64,000 nt of DNA. Origin: Aquila chrysaetos chrysaetos. Taxonomy: Eukaryota > Chordata > Aves > Accipitriformes > Accipitridae. The notes beneath the pieces are model-generated. The model made no database searches and was not told where the DNA came from. It was given only the letters and a program-made list of their open reading frames with translations. The stretch is taken from NCBI RefSeq assembly GCF_900496995.4, contig NC_044009.1, positions 8,030,001 through 8,094,000 on the forward strand, given 5' to 3'. A program made the position numbers and the translations under genes. Shown in pieces: positions 56,801 to 64,000 of this stretch; positions within the stretch are counted from its first letter, which is position 1; each line of letters starts with the position of its first letter.

Positions 56801-59800
56801 GATGTAGATGGGGATGGAGACGGGGACGGGGATGGAGACGGGGACGGGGATGGAGACGGGGACGGGGATGGAGACGGGGACGGGGATGGAGACGGGGACG
56901 GGGATGGAGATGAGGATGAAGACAGTGATGGAGATGGGGATGAGGATGGGGATGTGGAGACGGGGACGGGGATGGAGACGGGGACGGGGATGGAGACGGG
57001 GACGGGGATGGAGATGAGGATGAAGACAGTGATGGAGATGGGGATGAGGATGGGGATGGAGATGGGGATGAGGAGATGGGGACGGGGATGGGGATGTGGA
57101 GACGGGGACAGGGATGGAGATGGGGATGTGGAGACGGGGACAGGGATGGAGATGGGGATGTGGAGACGGGGATGGGGATGGAGATGGAGACGGGGTCGGG
57201 GAGACGGGGATGGAGATGAAGATGAGGATGAAGACAGTGATGGAGATGAGGATGAGGATGGGGATGGAGATGGGGATGGAAATGGGGATGTAGGGATGGG
57301 GATGGAAATGGGGATGTAGGGATGGGGATGGAAATGGGGATGTGGAGACGGGGATGGGGATGGAAATGGGGATGTGGAGATGGGGATGGGGATGGAAATG
57401 GGGATGTGGAGACGGGGATGGGGATGGAAATGAAGACGAGGATGGAGACGGTGATGGAGATGGTGATGGGGAGGTATAAGGATGGATGGATGGGGATAAG
57501 GATGGGTGGGAATGGCCAGGGTGATGGGGACAGCCCGGGGGCCGGGAGCCCTCACCCTCCAGCGTCTCCTTGGCCTGGAGCAGGGTCCGGCCCTCGGTCT
57601 CCAGCTGCTGGTTGCGGGTGTCGAGCTGGGCCAGCTGCTGCTGCAGCTGGAAGATGCTGCTCTCCAGCCCCTCCTTCTCCGTCCTGCCGAAATGCCGCCG
57701 GCCATGCTGCCGAAACCCGGGATCCAGGAGCGGGAAGACACCCTCACACCCCCCGCCGGCACCCACCTGAGCCCATCCGCCTCCTGGGCCCGATCCTGGC
57801 CGTGGCGCTGGGCGGCGGCGAGCTGGACGGCCAGGCTGGCCCCCTCCTTGACCAGCCCCTCGCGGGCCCGGCTGAGCCGCAGCAGCTCGCCCCGCAGCCG
57901 CTCCTGCTCCCCCCGCGCCTGCGCCAGCGCTTCGCCCGCCGCACTCTGCTCCTGCACCGCCTGCCGGGGCGCGCGGCGTCGGCGGCATCCCCACCGCCCA
58001 GTTACCCCACCCGGCCTCCCAGTTGCCCCATGCATCCACCGTGGTCCTCCCAGTTAGTCCATGCATCCTCCCAACTACCCTGCGCACCCTCCCCAACGCT
58101 CCCAGTTGCCCCCACGCAGCCTCCCAACTCTCCTGTCCACCCTCCCCCATGCATCCTCCCAGTTAAGCTGTACATCCAACCCATCCCTCCCAGTTACCCT
58201 GTGCCCCCTCCCTATCCTTCTCAACTTGCTGCTCCCCATCCCTCCCGGTTACCCTGTGCATGCTCCCCATCCCTCCCAGTTACCCCCTGCACCCTCCCAG
58301 TTGCCCCATGCCCCCTCCCCATCCCTCCCAACTGCCCCTTGCATGCTCCCCACCCCTCCCAGTTACCCCCTGCACCCTCCCAGTTGCCCCAGGCACCCTC
58401 CCCGTTGCCCCAGGCACCCTCCCCGTCCCTCCCAGTTGCCCAATGCACCTTCCCAGTTGCCCCATGCCCCCTCCCCACCCCTCCCAGTTTAGCCCATGCC
58501 CCCTGCCCGTTGCCCCCCACACCTCACCCCCATCACCCACCTGCCCCAGGTGCTGGCACAGGCGCAGGTGCTGGCCCCGCAGCACCCGCAGCTCTGCCCG
58601 CAGCCCCCGGCAGCCCTCCTCGGCCGCCCTGCGCGCCCGTTCCAGTCCCTGCCGCTCGGCCGCCCCGGCCCTTCGCCCCCGTTCCAGCCGCCCCCGCAGC
58701 AGCGCCAGCTCCTGCCCCAGCTCCCGCATCCGGATCCGGCCGCTCTCCCGCTCCTCTTCCAACCGGGCCAGGGTCCGGCTCAGCTCCGTCTTCTCCCGTG
58801 CCAGCCCGGCCGCCAACTCGCTCGTCTTGGCCAGGGCGTCCCGTAGCCGAGCCTCCTCTGCCTGCGCCGCCCGCTGCGCCGCTGCCAGCTCCCCGCAGCT
58901 CCCCTGCGCCTGCCGGGCGGCCCGCGTGTGACGAGGTTTGGCTGGACTCTGCGCAATGCCTGCGCCGCTGCGGCGCCCAATGCACGGGGGCACTCGCTGC
59001 AGGGGTTGCACCCATTGCGTGGGCTGAGCCTATTGCTTAGGGGTTGCACCCGCTGCATTGCAGGGGGTTAAGCCCGCTGCATGGGGTGCACCTGCTGCAG
59101 GGGTTGCACCCATTGCATGGGGTTGCACCTGCCGCATTGGGGGGTTAAAGCCCGCTGCATGGGGTTGCACTTGTTGCATGGGCCGAGCCTGTTGCTTAGG
59201 GGTTGCACCCGCTGCATATGGGGGTTGCACCCACTGCATGGGAGACCTTGCACCTGCTGCAGAGGGGACTAAACCTGATGCATGGGGGGGTCACACCCAG
59301 TGCTTGGGGTTCACCCCCTGCGCATGGGGTTTAGGGGTTGCACCCGCTTCTTGGGGTTGCACCTACTGCACAGGGGTGCCTGCTGCACGGGGGTGAGCCC
59401 GTTGCGTGGCAGTTGCACGCTGCAGGGGGGTGCACCCGCTGCAGGGGGGTGCAGGGAGGGGAAATCGGGGACCCACCTTGCCCAGCGCCTCGGCCAGCGC
59501 CTCCTGCTCGCCCCGCGCCACCTCGGCCTCCAGCGTCGCCCGGCTCAGCGCTTCCCGCACCTCCAGCAGCTCCCGCTGCGCCCCTGCCCGCTGCGCCTCC
59601 AGCTCCTCCACCTGCTGCTGGCTGCCGGCACCCACGGGGTGGGGCACCCATGGGGAGGGGGGTGTTGCAGCACCCACTCGGGGGATTGTTGCAGCACCCA
59701 CTATTTTGTGGCACCCACTCAGGGGAGGTTGCAGCACCCACTGAAGTTTTGCACCCCACCCAGTGGAGGGGTAGCAGCACCCACCTTGGGGCGGGGGGGG

Positions 59801-62800
59801 GCTTCAGGGGACCCACTTGGAGGGGGGGCTTGCAACACCCACTGAGATTTTTCAGCACCCACTTGGTGGGGGGAAGTTGCAAGACCCAATTTGGGGGCAG
59901 CGGGAGAGGTGGCAGCACCCACATGGCGGGGGGGGGGCTTCAGGGGACCCACCTCGGGGGGGCTTCAGGGGATTTTGCAGCACCCACTTGGGGAGGGGGA
60001 TGCTGCAGTACCCACTATCTCACAGCACCCGCTATTCTGCAGCACCCACTATCACCCAGCACCCCGGGGGGGGTGGCAGCACCCACCCATCCTCCCCCTC
60101 TGCCCCCCCCCCTCCCGTGCCCCCCACCTGCGCTCCAGCTGCTGGCGGGCGGCCTCGGCGGCACGGGCGGCCTCGTCCCGGGCGTCCTCCAGCCCCTCGC
60201 CCCGGCGCTGCAGCTGCACCCGCTCCTGCTGCAGGGCACCCACCCGCTGCTGCTCCCCCGCCAGCGCCTCCTCCGCCCGCAGCCGCTCCCTGCCGGACAG
60301 ACGGACGGACACGGGTGGGCAGGGGCGATGCACGCAGGTGGGTGCGCCGGGACGGACGGCCAGTGATAAATGGGTAGGGATGGATGGACAGACGGACAGG
60401 GCAGGATGCCCAGGGACAGACAGACAGGTGTGGCGAGGCAGGGAGGGATAGACAGACGGACAGGCAGGCAGGATATGTGGGGATTAACATGCAGGGATGG
60501 ATGTATGGACAGACAAACGGACAGGCTAAAATGCCCAAGAATGGACACACAGAGAGGGAAGGGTGTGCAGGGACAGATGAACAAACAGACGGGCCAGGGG
60601 GATGGATGGACAGATAGACAAGGCGGGATGCATGGGGACAGATGGACATGCCGAAACACATAGGGAGAGATGTGAAGGCATGGAGGAACAGACGTGAAGG
60701 GATGGAGGGACAGACAAACAGACAGGCCAAGAAGCACAGGGGCGGATACACAGAGACAGACAGATGTACAGAGAAGGATGCAAAGGGATGGATAGACAGA
60801 CAGGCCAGAATACACAGGGGCAGATGGACATATAAAGGGGCACAGAGAAAGATAAAAAGGAATGGACAGACGGACAGACTGGCCAGGATGCAGGGGAATA
60901 GATACAGAGGGACACACACAGATGGAAAGACAGGTGGGTCAGGATGCAGAGGGACAGACGGGCGTGTGAGGATGCAGAGGGACAGATGAGCGCAAGCATG
61001 CAAGCGCAGGGACAGCTGCGCAGGGACGGCCGGCACTCAGGACAGACAGACAGACAGCGGGTACCTGCGCAGGACCTCGGCCTCGGCGCGCAGGCGGGCC
61101 ACCTCGTGCAGGGCCTCATCCTGCGCCCGCCGACAGCCCCCGGCCTCGGCGCTGAGCTGCTCCAGCCGCTGCTCCAGAGTCCCCAACCGCTTCTCGCTGT
61201 CCCCCAGCTCCTGCCGCAGGCTCCCGGCCTCCTCCCGGCTGGCCTCCGCCTGCTCCCGGGCACCCTGCGGGTTGGGAGGAAAGAGGGGGTCAGCCATCAT
61301 CATCACCATCATCCTGCAGCCCCCCCCAGCACTCACCTGCAGCTGGAGGTGGCGGCGGTGCAGGGCGGCGTGCACGGCAGCGGCGGCGGCGTTGGGCGAG
61401 AGGCTGCGGCGAGGGGACGCGGGGGGACACGGCGGCGACTCTGGGGATGGCAGGGGCTGCTCGGGGTCGTCTGCTAGCACCGCCTGTGAGGGGAGGGGGA
61501 GAAGCCTCCCATGTCACCGAGGGGGAAACTGAGGCAGGGAGGGAACCCTCCTGGCTGCGGGGTAGGGGGAAGGCCGGAGAGTCCCCAGCACCTGGGTGAC
61601 ATCCTGCAGCGTCCGACGGAGCAGCTCCACCTCCGAGCGCAAAGCCTCCACCTCTGCCGGCGACGGCTCCTGGGCACGCGAGGCCTCCTGCAAAGCCCAT
61701 CGGCGTGGCGTCCGGCACGGCCGGCGGGCGTTGTGCCTGGGTCAGCATTGCACCCTGGCACGCATCACACCCCAGCGTGCATCGCACACTGCACCCCGGC
61801 ACGCATCGCATCTCAGCATGCTTCATACATCGCATCCCAGCGTGCGTCACACCCCAGTGTGCATCGTGGCTCGCCATGCATCATGTATCACACCCCGGGG
61901 TGCATTGCGTACCGTGCAGCGTCGGAATTTGGCATGCAGCATGTCCTGCTGTGCATCGTGTCCTGGTGTGCACTGCACCGCAGTACACATCATCCATCAT
62001 GCCCTGGTGTGCAGCCCAGCTCAGCAGGCATTGTGCATTGCATCCAAGCACGCACTGCGCTCTAGCATGCACCATGCATCGCGCCCCAGTGCGCATCGTG
62101 GCTCAGCATGCACCATGCATTGTGTTCCTGCGTGCACCGCACCTTAGCGTGCATCGTGCACCGCACCGTGGTGTGCGCTGTGGCTTGGCACGCATCGTGC
62201 CCCGGTGCGCATCGTGCATTGCAGCTTGGCATGCATCACGCCCTGGTGTGCACTGTGCATTGCAGCTTCACATGCATCGTGTATTGCAGCTTAGCATGCA
62301 TTGTGCCCCGGCGTGCATCATGCATCACACCCCAGCACGCGCCCTGCCCCATCATGCACCCTTGCACCCCCAAATTCAGCACACATCCCACCCCAAAACT
62401 CATCATGCCCCGCGCGCACCAGGTTTTGCAGCTGCAGGGTCAGCGCCTCCACCGCCCGTTCCTTCTCCCCATCCTCAGTCCGCAGACGCTCCAGGGCCGC
62501 CGCCAGCTCCGCCAGCCTGCGGCGAGACACCGGGCAGCAACGGGGTCCCCCGCACCCATCCAGCTCCCACAAAACCCCTCCTATCCTTGTACCTGGCTCC
62601 GAGGGCGGCTTTCTCCAAGTCGGCGTCCCGCGCCCGTGCCGCCAGCTGCTCCTCCAGCTGCGCCAGCCGCATCGCCTGCTTCTCCCGCGCGGCACCCGCC
62701 TGGCTCTCGGCCAGCCGCAGGTTGGCAGCCAGGTGAAGGCAGGCGGCGTGGGCAGCCCTGCCCGTCCGCGACGCCTCGTGGCTCAGCTCCGAGAGATCCC

Positions 62801-63951
62801 TGTGGTGGGAGATGCAGGATTGAACCCGGCCATTCCCAGGGACCTGGTGGTTCTCGGGGACCTCCGGGGATCCCCCCTGACCTTTCAGTGGCGGCTTTCA
62901 CCTCCCCAAAGTGACGTCTGAAGGCCACCACCTGCCTCCAGAGGGTCAGGAGCCGGCTGTGCTCGTTGCTGAAGTAGGTGTTGAAGGACTGCCCGCGGGA
63001 CGGGGCAGCGTCGGTCCCGGCCGGGTGCCCGCCGGGTGCTGGGGTCCCTCCCCGTGCGGCCACCTCTGCCTTGCAGCCCCCTAGGCAGCATCCCCATCTC
63101 CCCACATCCCCCAGCCCTTTCTCTTTGGTCCCCAAATCTCCATGCGACACCCCCCCATGTCTGCACACATCACCCCCAGGGTCCTCCGCAGCCAGCAGCC
63201 CCCCACTGCAATTCCCTTCCACCCTGCACGGAGAGGGATGGCAGACACATCCCCCTGCCTCGCGTCGCCCTCCCAGCATGTGCTGAACCCCAAATTCTTC
63301 TCCATGCAACATCTCCCATGGCCCCACACTTCTCCCCGGTGGTCCTCTATCCTTTTCCATGCCACATCCCCGCATCCCTCTACCCCACATCACCCTCCTG
63401 CCACATGCTGCATCCACTGCCCCGTTAAATTCTTCTGCATACAACATCCACCACGGCCCCGCATCCCTCCCAATGGTCCTGCATCTCTCCCTGCATCCCT
63501 TCATCCCTCTGCCTCACATCCTTCTCCCCGCCACCCCCTGTCCCACTCCCCACCGCATCTCTAGCCCCCCCCCCCCCCCATCATCGGGGCCCCCCCAAAC
63601 CTCCTCTTCGCGCCTCCACTCCACCTCCCGCTGCTCCAGCTCATCCCGCGCCCGCGCCCAGTCGGCCGTCAGCTTGCGGATGTCCTCGCTCAGCGCCGCG
63701 TTGGCCACATTGGCTTGTTCCAGCTGCTCCCGCAGCATCGAGTTCACCTGCACCAGGCTGCTGCTCCTGGGATTGGGGGGGTGGTGGGTCACACGCAGCC
63801 AGAGCATCACCCTGGGGACGGGGGGGTGGTCCCGCAGCTCCCCAGGGACCCCCGCTCACCTCTGCTGCTCCTCTTCCAGCCGGATCAGGGCATTCTCCAA
63901 CTCATTGCTGCTCTCCTCCTCCGGCTGCGAGCTACCCGCATCCAGTTGGAT
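47715..63951 (-). CDS. CROCC: CROCC, rootletin (31 3' exons; 5' exons outside window)
   Basis: Coiled-coil protein that polymerises into the ciliary rootlet and links paired centrioles. Exons in transcript order: 63951-63860, 63766-63601, 62988-62882, 62799-62593, 62516-62420, 61687-61592, 61483-61337, 61264-61065, 60289-60128, 59621-59477, 58909-58541, 57960-57767, 57683-57556, 56568-56417, 56056-55952, 55875-55740, 55328-55197, 55112-54874, 53474-53315, 53235-53068, 52450-52114, 51744-51617, 51543-51423, 50900-50746, 50660-50457, 50361-50167, 50086-49937, 49310-49152, 48646-48515, 48043-47885, 47765-47715 (stop 47717-47715). The sum is 4993 nt, one over a multiple of 3, because of an extra base in the exon at 55740-55875. 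Marker segments shared with human: NALIRLEEEQQR, REEESFN-YFSNEHSRLL, EVREALSRATL, RRELQELRRQ, LSAAEGRAQGLEAELAR, RLSAEKGRLDR and RVRGLEEQ. Apart from that base, all exon phases join. A Pro/Ser linker (SPPCPPASPRRSLSP) is at 61337-61483 and a Gly/Ser/Pro linker at 51617-51744. The right-edge exon could extend further. Confidence 0.95.
47824..47859. repeat. (GT)18 microsatellite in last CROCC intron
   Basis: Uninterrupted GT dinucleotide repeat of 36 nt in a 119-nt intron, 25 nt from the donor of the penultimate CROCC exon (at 47885). It is AC-repeat sequence in the transcript. Confidence 0.97.
48095..48426. repeat. 52-63-bp minisatellite in CROCC intron 48044-48514
   Basis: AAGCACCAGCATC-type words recur at about 48127, 48184, 48236, 48299 and 48360, each followed by CAAGCTGGGATGAGG-like and AAAAGGAGCCCAGCA-like words. 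About five diverged copies fill most of this intron. Confidence 0.9.
48735..48940. repeat. AT-rich tandem repeat in CROCC intron 48647-49151
   Basis: The words C/TAGCAGATAA recur at about 48735, 48775, 48806, 48832 and 48862, separated by ATATAAAATA stretches, so the period is 26-40 bp. This is the only strongly AT-rich CROCC intron. Confidence 0.85.
49311..49936. repeat. G-rich minisatellite filling a CROCC intron
   Basis: GGGTGCTGCATGGGGG, CAATAGGGTGCT and GGGTGCAGG words recur throughout the 626-nt intron in irregular 20-45-bp units. Both strands carry chance open frames across it. Confidence 0.85.
50935..51275. repeat. About 50-bp minisatellite in CROCC intron 50901-51422
   Basis: TTTACCAGTTTTACTGGGG words alternate with GGATGCACAGGGG-like words at a spacing of about 50 bp, with about seven diverged copies. 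Confidence 0.88.
51840..52060. repeat. GATGGAGCAATGGGG-type satellite, right of exon 22
   Basis: Repeated GATGGAGCAATGGGGT and GGGGGACCCC words in the 369-nt intron 51745-52113. The same unit reappears in the next intron, 52451-53067, on the other side of a 337-nt exon. Confidence 0.9.
52480..53060. repeat. GATGGAGCAATGGGG-type satellite, second array
   Basis: The same family as 51840-52060 (GGAGCAATGGGGTGATGG, GGGGACCCCCAGG, GATGCAGGGG), here in about 580 bp. It becomes more diverged toward 53060. Confidence 0.9.
53475..54873. repeat. 1.4-kb C-rich minisatellite in CROCC intron
   Basis: The whole 1399-nt intron is built from CCCNAGCATC, CCTGAGCATC, TCCCAACTTGAGC and CAAAGCATCAC words. TCCCAACTTGAG-like words occur near 53946, 54117, 54199, 54423, 54509, 54653, 54738 and 54806. 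A roughly 10-12-bp base repeat is arranged in longer 70-220-bp blocks. Confidence 0.92.
55329..55739. repeat. G-rich short repeat in CROCC intron
   Basis: GGGGCTTGCAATGG and GGGGGGCTGCAAG words recur in a 411-nt intron together with several G runs of 8-17 bases. Less regular than the other arrays. Confidence 0.65.
56057..56416. repeat. 20-bp minisatellite filling a CROCC intron
   Basis: Units of the form CACCCCAACAATCACCATCA, about 18-20 bp, cover the whole 360-nt intron from its acceptor edge to its donor edge, some 17-18 copies with substitutions. Confidence 0.93.
56700..57500. repeat. 18-bp GGAGACGGGGAC-type minisatellite with higher-order units
   Basis: Almost T-poor, G-rich sequence. 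Perfect 18-bp repeats (ATGGAGACGGGGACGGGG) occur at 56814-56903 and 56954-57012. A longer block (GATGAGGATGAAGACAGTG...) recurs at 56906, 57014 and 57215; the first two are exactly 108 bp (six units) apart. It fills most of the 987-nt CROCC intron. Confidence 0.95.
58000..58530. repeat. C-rich 19-20-bp minisatellite in CROCC intron
   Basis: CCTCCCAGTTGCCCCATGC and CCTCCCAGTTACCCC words recur some 20 times in the 580-nt intron 57961-58540. Confidence 0.92.
58980..59455. repeat. GGGGTTGCACCCGCTGCAT-type minisatellite in CROCC intron
   Basis: About 20 copies of a 19-30-bp unit, GGGGTTGCACC(C)GCTGCAT, fill the 567-nt intron 58910-59476. Part of each unit is palindromic (TGCA). Confidence 0.92.
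59622..60110. repeat. GCAGCACCCACTTGGGG-type minisatellite in CROCC intron
   Basis: GCAGCACCCACT, CTTCAGGGGA and runs of G recur at 30-50-bp intervals through the 506-nt intron 59622-60127, with more than ten diverged copies. Confidence 0.9.
60295..61060. repeat. GGACAGACAGACAGG-type minisatellite in CROCC intron
   Basis: GGACAGACGGACAGG, GGATGCACAGGGACAGA and GATGGATGGACAG words recur throughout the 775-nt intron 60290-61064. The unit is irregular, 20-60 bp. Confidence 0.92.
61735..62415. repeat. GCATCGTGCATTGCACC-type minisatellite in CROCC intron
   Basis: More than 20 copies of words such as GCATCGTGCATCGCACCCCAGCGT (18-30-bp units, rich in TGCA and ATGCAT) fill most of the 732-nt intron 61688-62419. 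Confidence 0.92.
63090..63560. repeat. Long-period (about 135-160 bp) C-rich repeat in CROCC intron
   Basis: AAATTCTTCTCCATGCAACATC at 63292 recurs, diverged, at 63427, and a weaker copy (CCCAAATCTCCATGCGACA) begins near 63132. Each is followed by C-rich CATCCCTC words and a GGTCCTC word. About three copies in the 612-nt intron 62989-63600. Confidence 0.75.
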
Positions 63952-64000
63952 CTGCGAGGTCATCAGCCTGCTCGTCATCACCCCAATTTGGGGGGATTCG

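Noticed and set aside
56399-58150. 583- and 448-codon open frames on the minus strand, and acidic Gly/Asp or Met/Gly/Thr frames on the plus strand
   Set aside because: They merge true CROCC exons with satellite introns. The Ser/Pro/His repeats come from the 18-bp array, and splice sites at the exon edges separate the real coding parts.
57322-59040. 572-codon open frame on the plus strand
   Set aside because: Antisense of CROCC exons and C-rich satellite; low-complexity Pro/Ala/Ser, no start context and no family match.

Overview
The window is vertebrate nuclear DNA, most likely from a bird. It has spliced genes with GT-AG introns, CpG-island promoters and AATAAA signals. It carries four neighbouring genes plus part of a fifth, in an order that, as far as I recall, matches human 1p36.13 read in reverse: PADI2, SDHB, ATP13A2 and MFAP2 on the + strand, then CROCC on the - strand. 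The avian call is an inference. It rests on the SDHB residues (for example [14 protein letters not shown] and SIEDRQKL resemble the chicken protein as I remember it), the short GC-rich introns and the heavy load of minisatellites, which is typical of a microchromosome.

Layout. 1-7993: the last 11 coding exons of PADI2 (protein-arginine deiminase), with the 5' part lying before the window. 8270-18609: complete SDHB (iron-sulfur subunit of succinate dehydrogenase), 8 exons, 281 residues, behind a CpG-island promoter only about 0.3 kb from the PADI2 poly(A) signal. 18610-20965: spacer ending in a 55-bp minisatellite. 20960-36865: complete ATP13A2 (lysosomal P5B-type polyamine-transporting ATPase), 29 exons, 1181 residues, with every exon phase consistent. 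36866-42598: spacer with a very regular 41-42-bp minisatellite. 42599-45861: MFAP2 (microfibril protein MAGP-1), 8 coding exons, 182 residues. 45862-47714: short tail-to-tail spacer. 47715-63951 (minus): the last 31 exons of CROCC (rootletin), about 1660 residues of coiled coil, with the 5' exons beyond the right edge.

The genes share no pathway. They are a conserved neighbourhood rather than an operon-like unit. The most striking feature is CROCC. Its 30 visible introns fall into two size classes, about 70-120 nt and 360-1400 nt, and every long one is filled by tandem or locally repeated sequence, mostly different from intron to intron. One CROCC exon carries an apparent 1-nt insertion in a C8/G8 run that breaks the frame. 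Two introns, one in PADI2 and one in MFAP2, use GC-AG splice sites. I found no CRISPR array, integrated virus, tRNA, rRNA or novel multi-gene system. Most long open frames on either strand are read-throughs of satellites and GC-rich introns.
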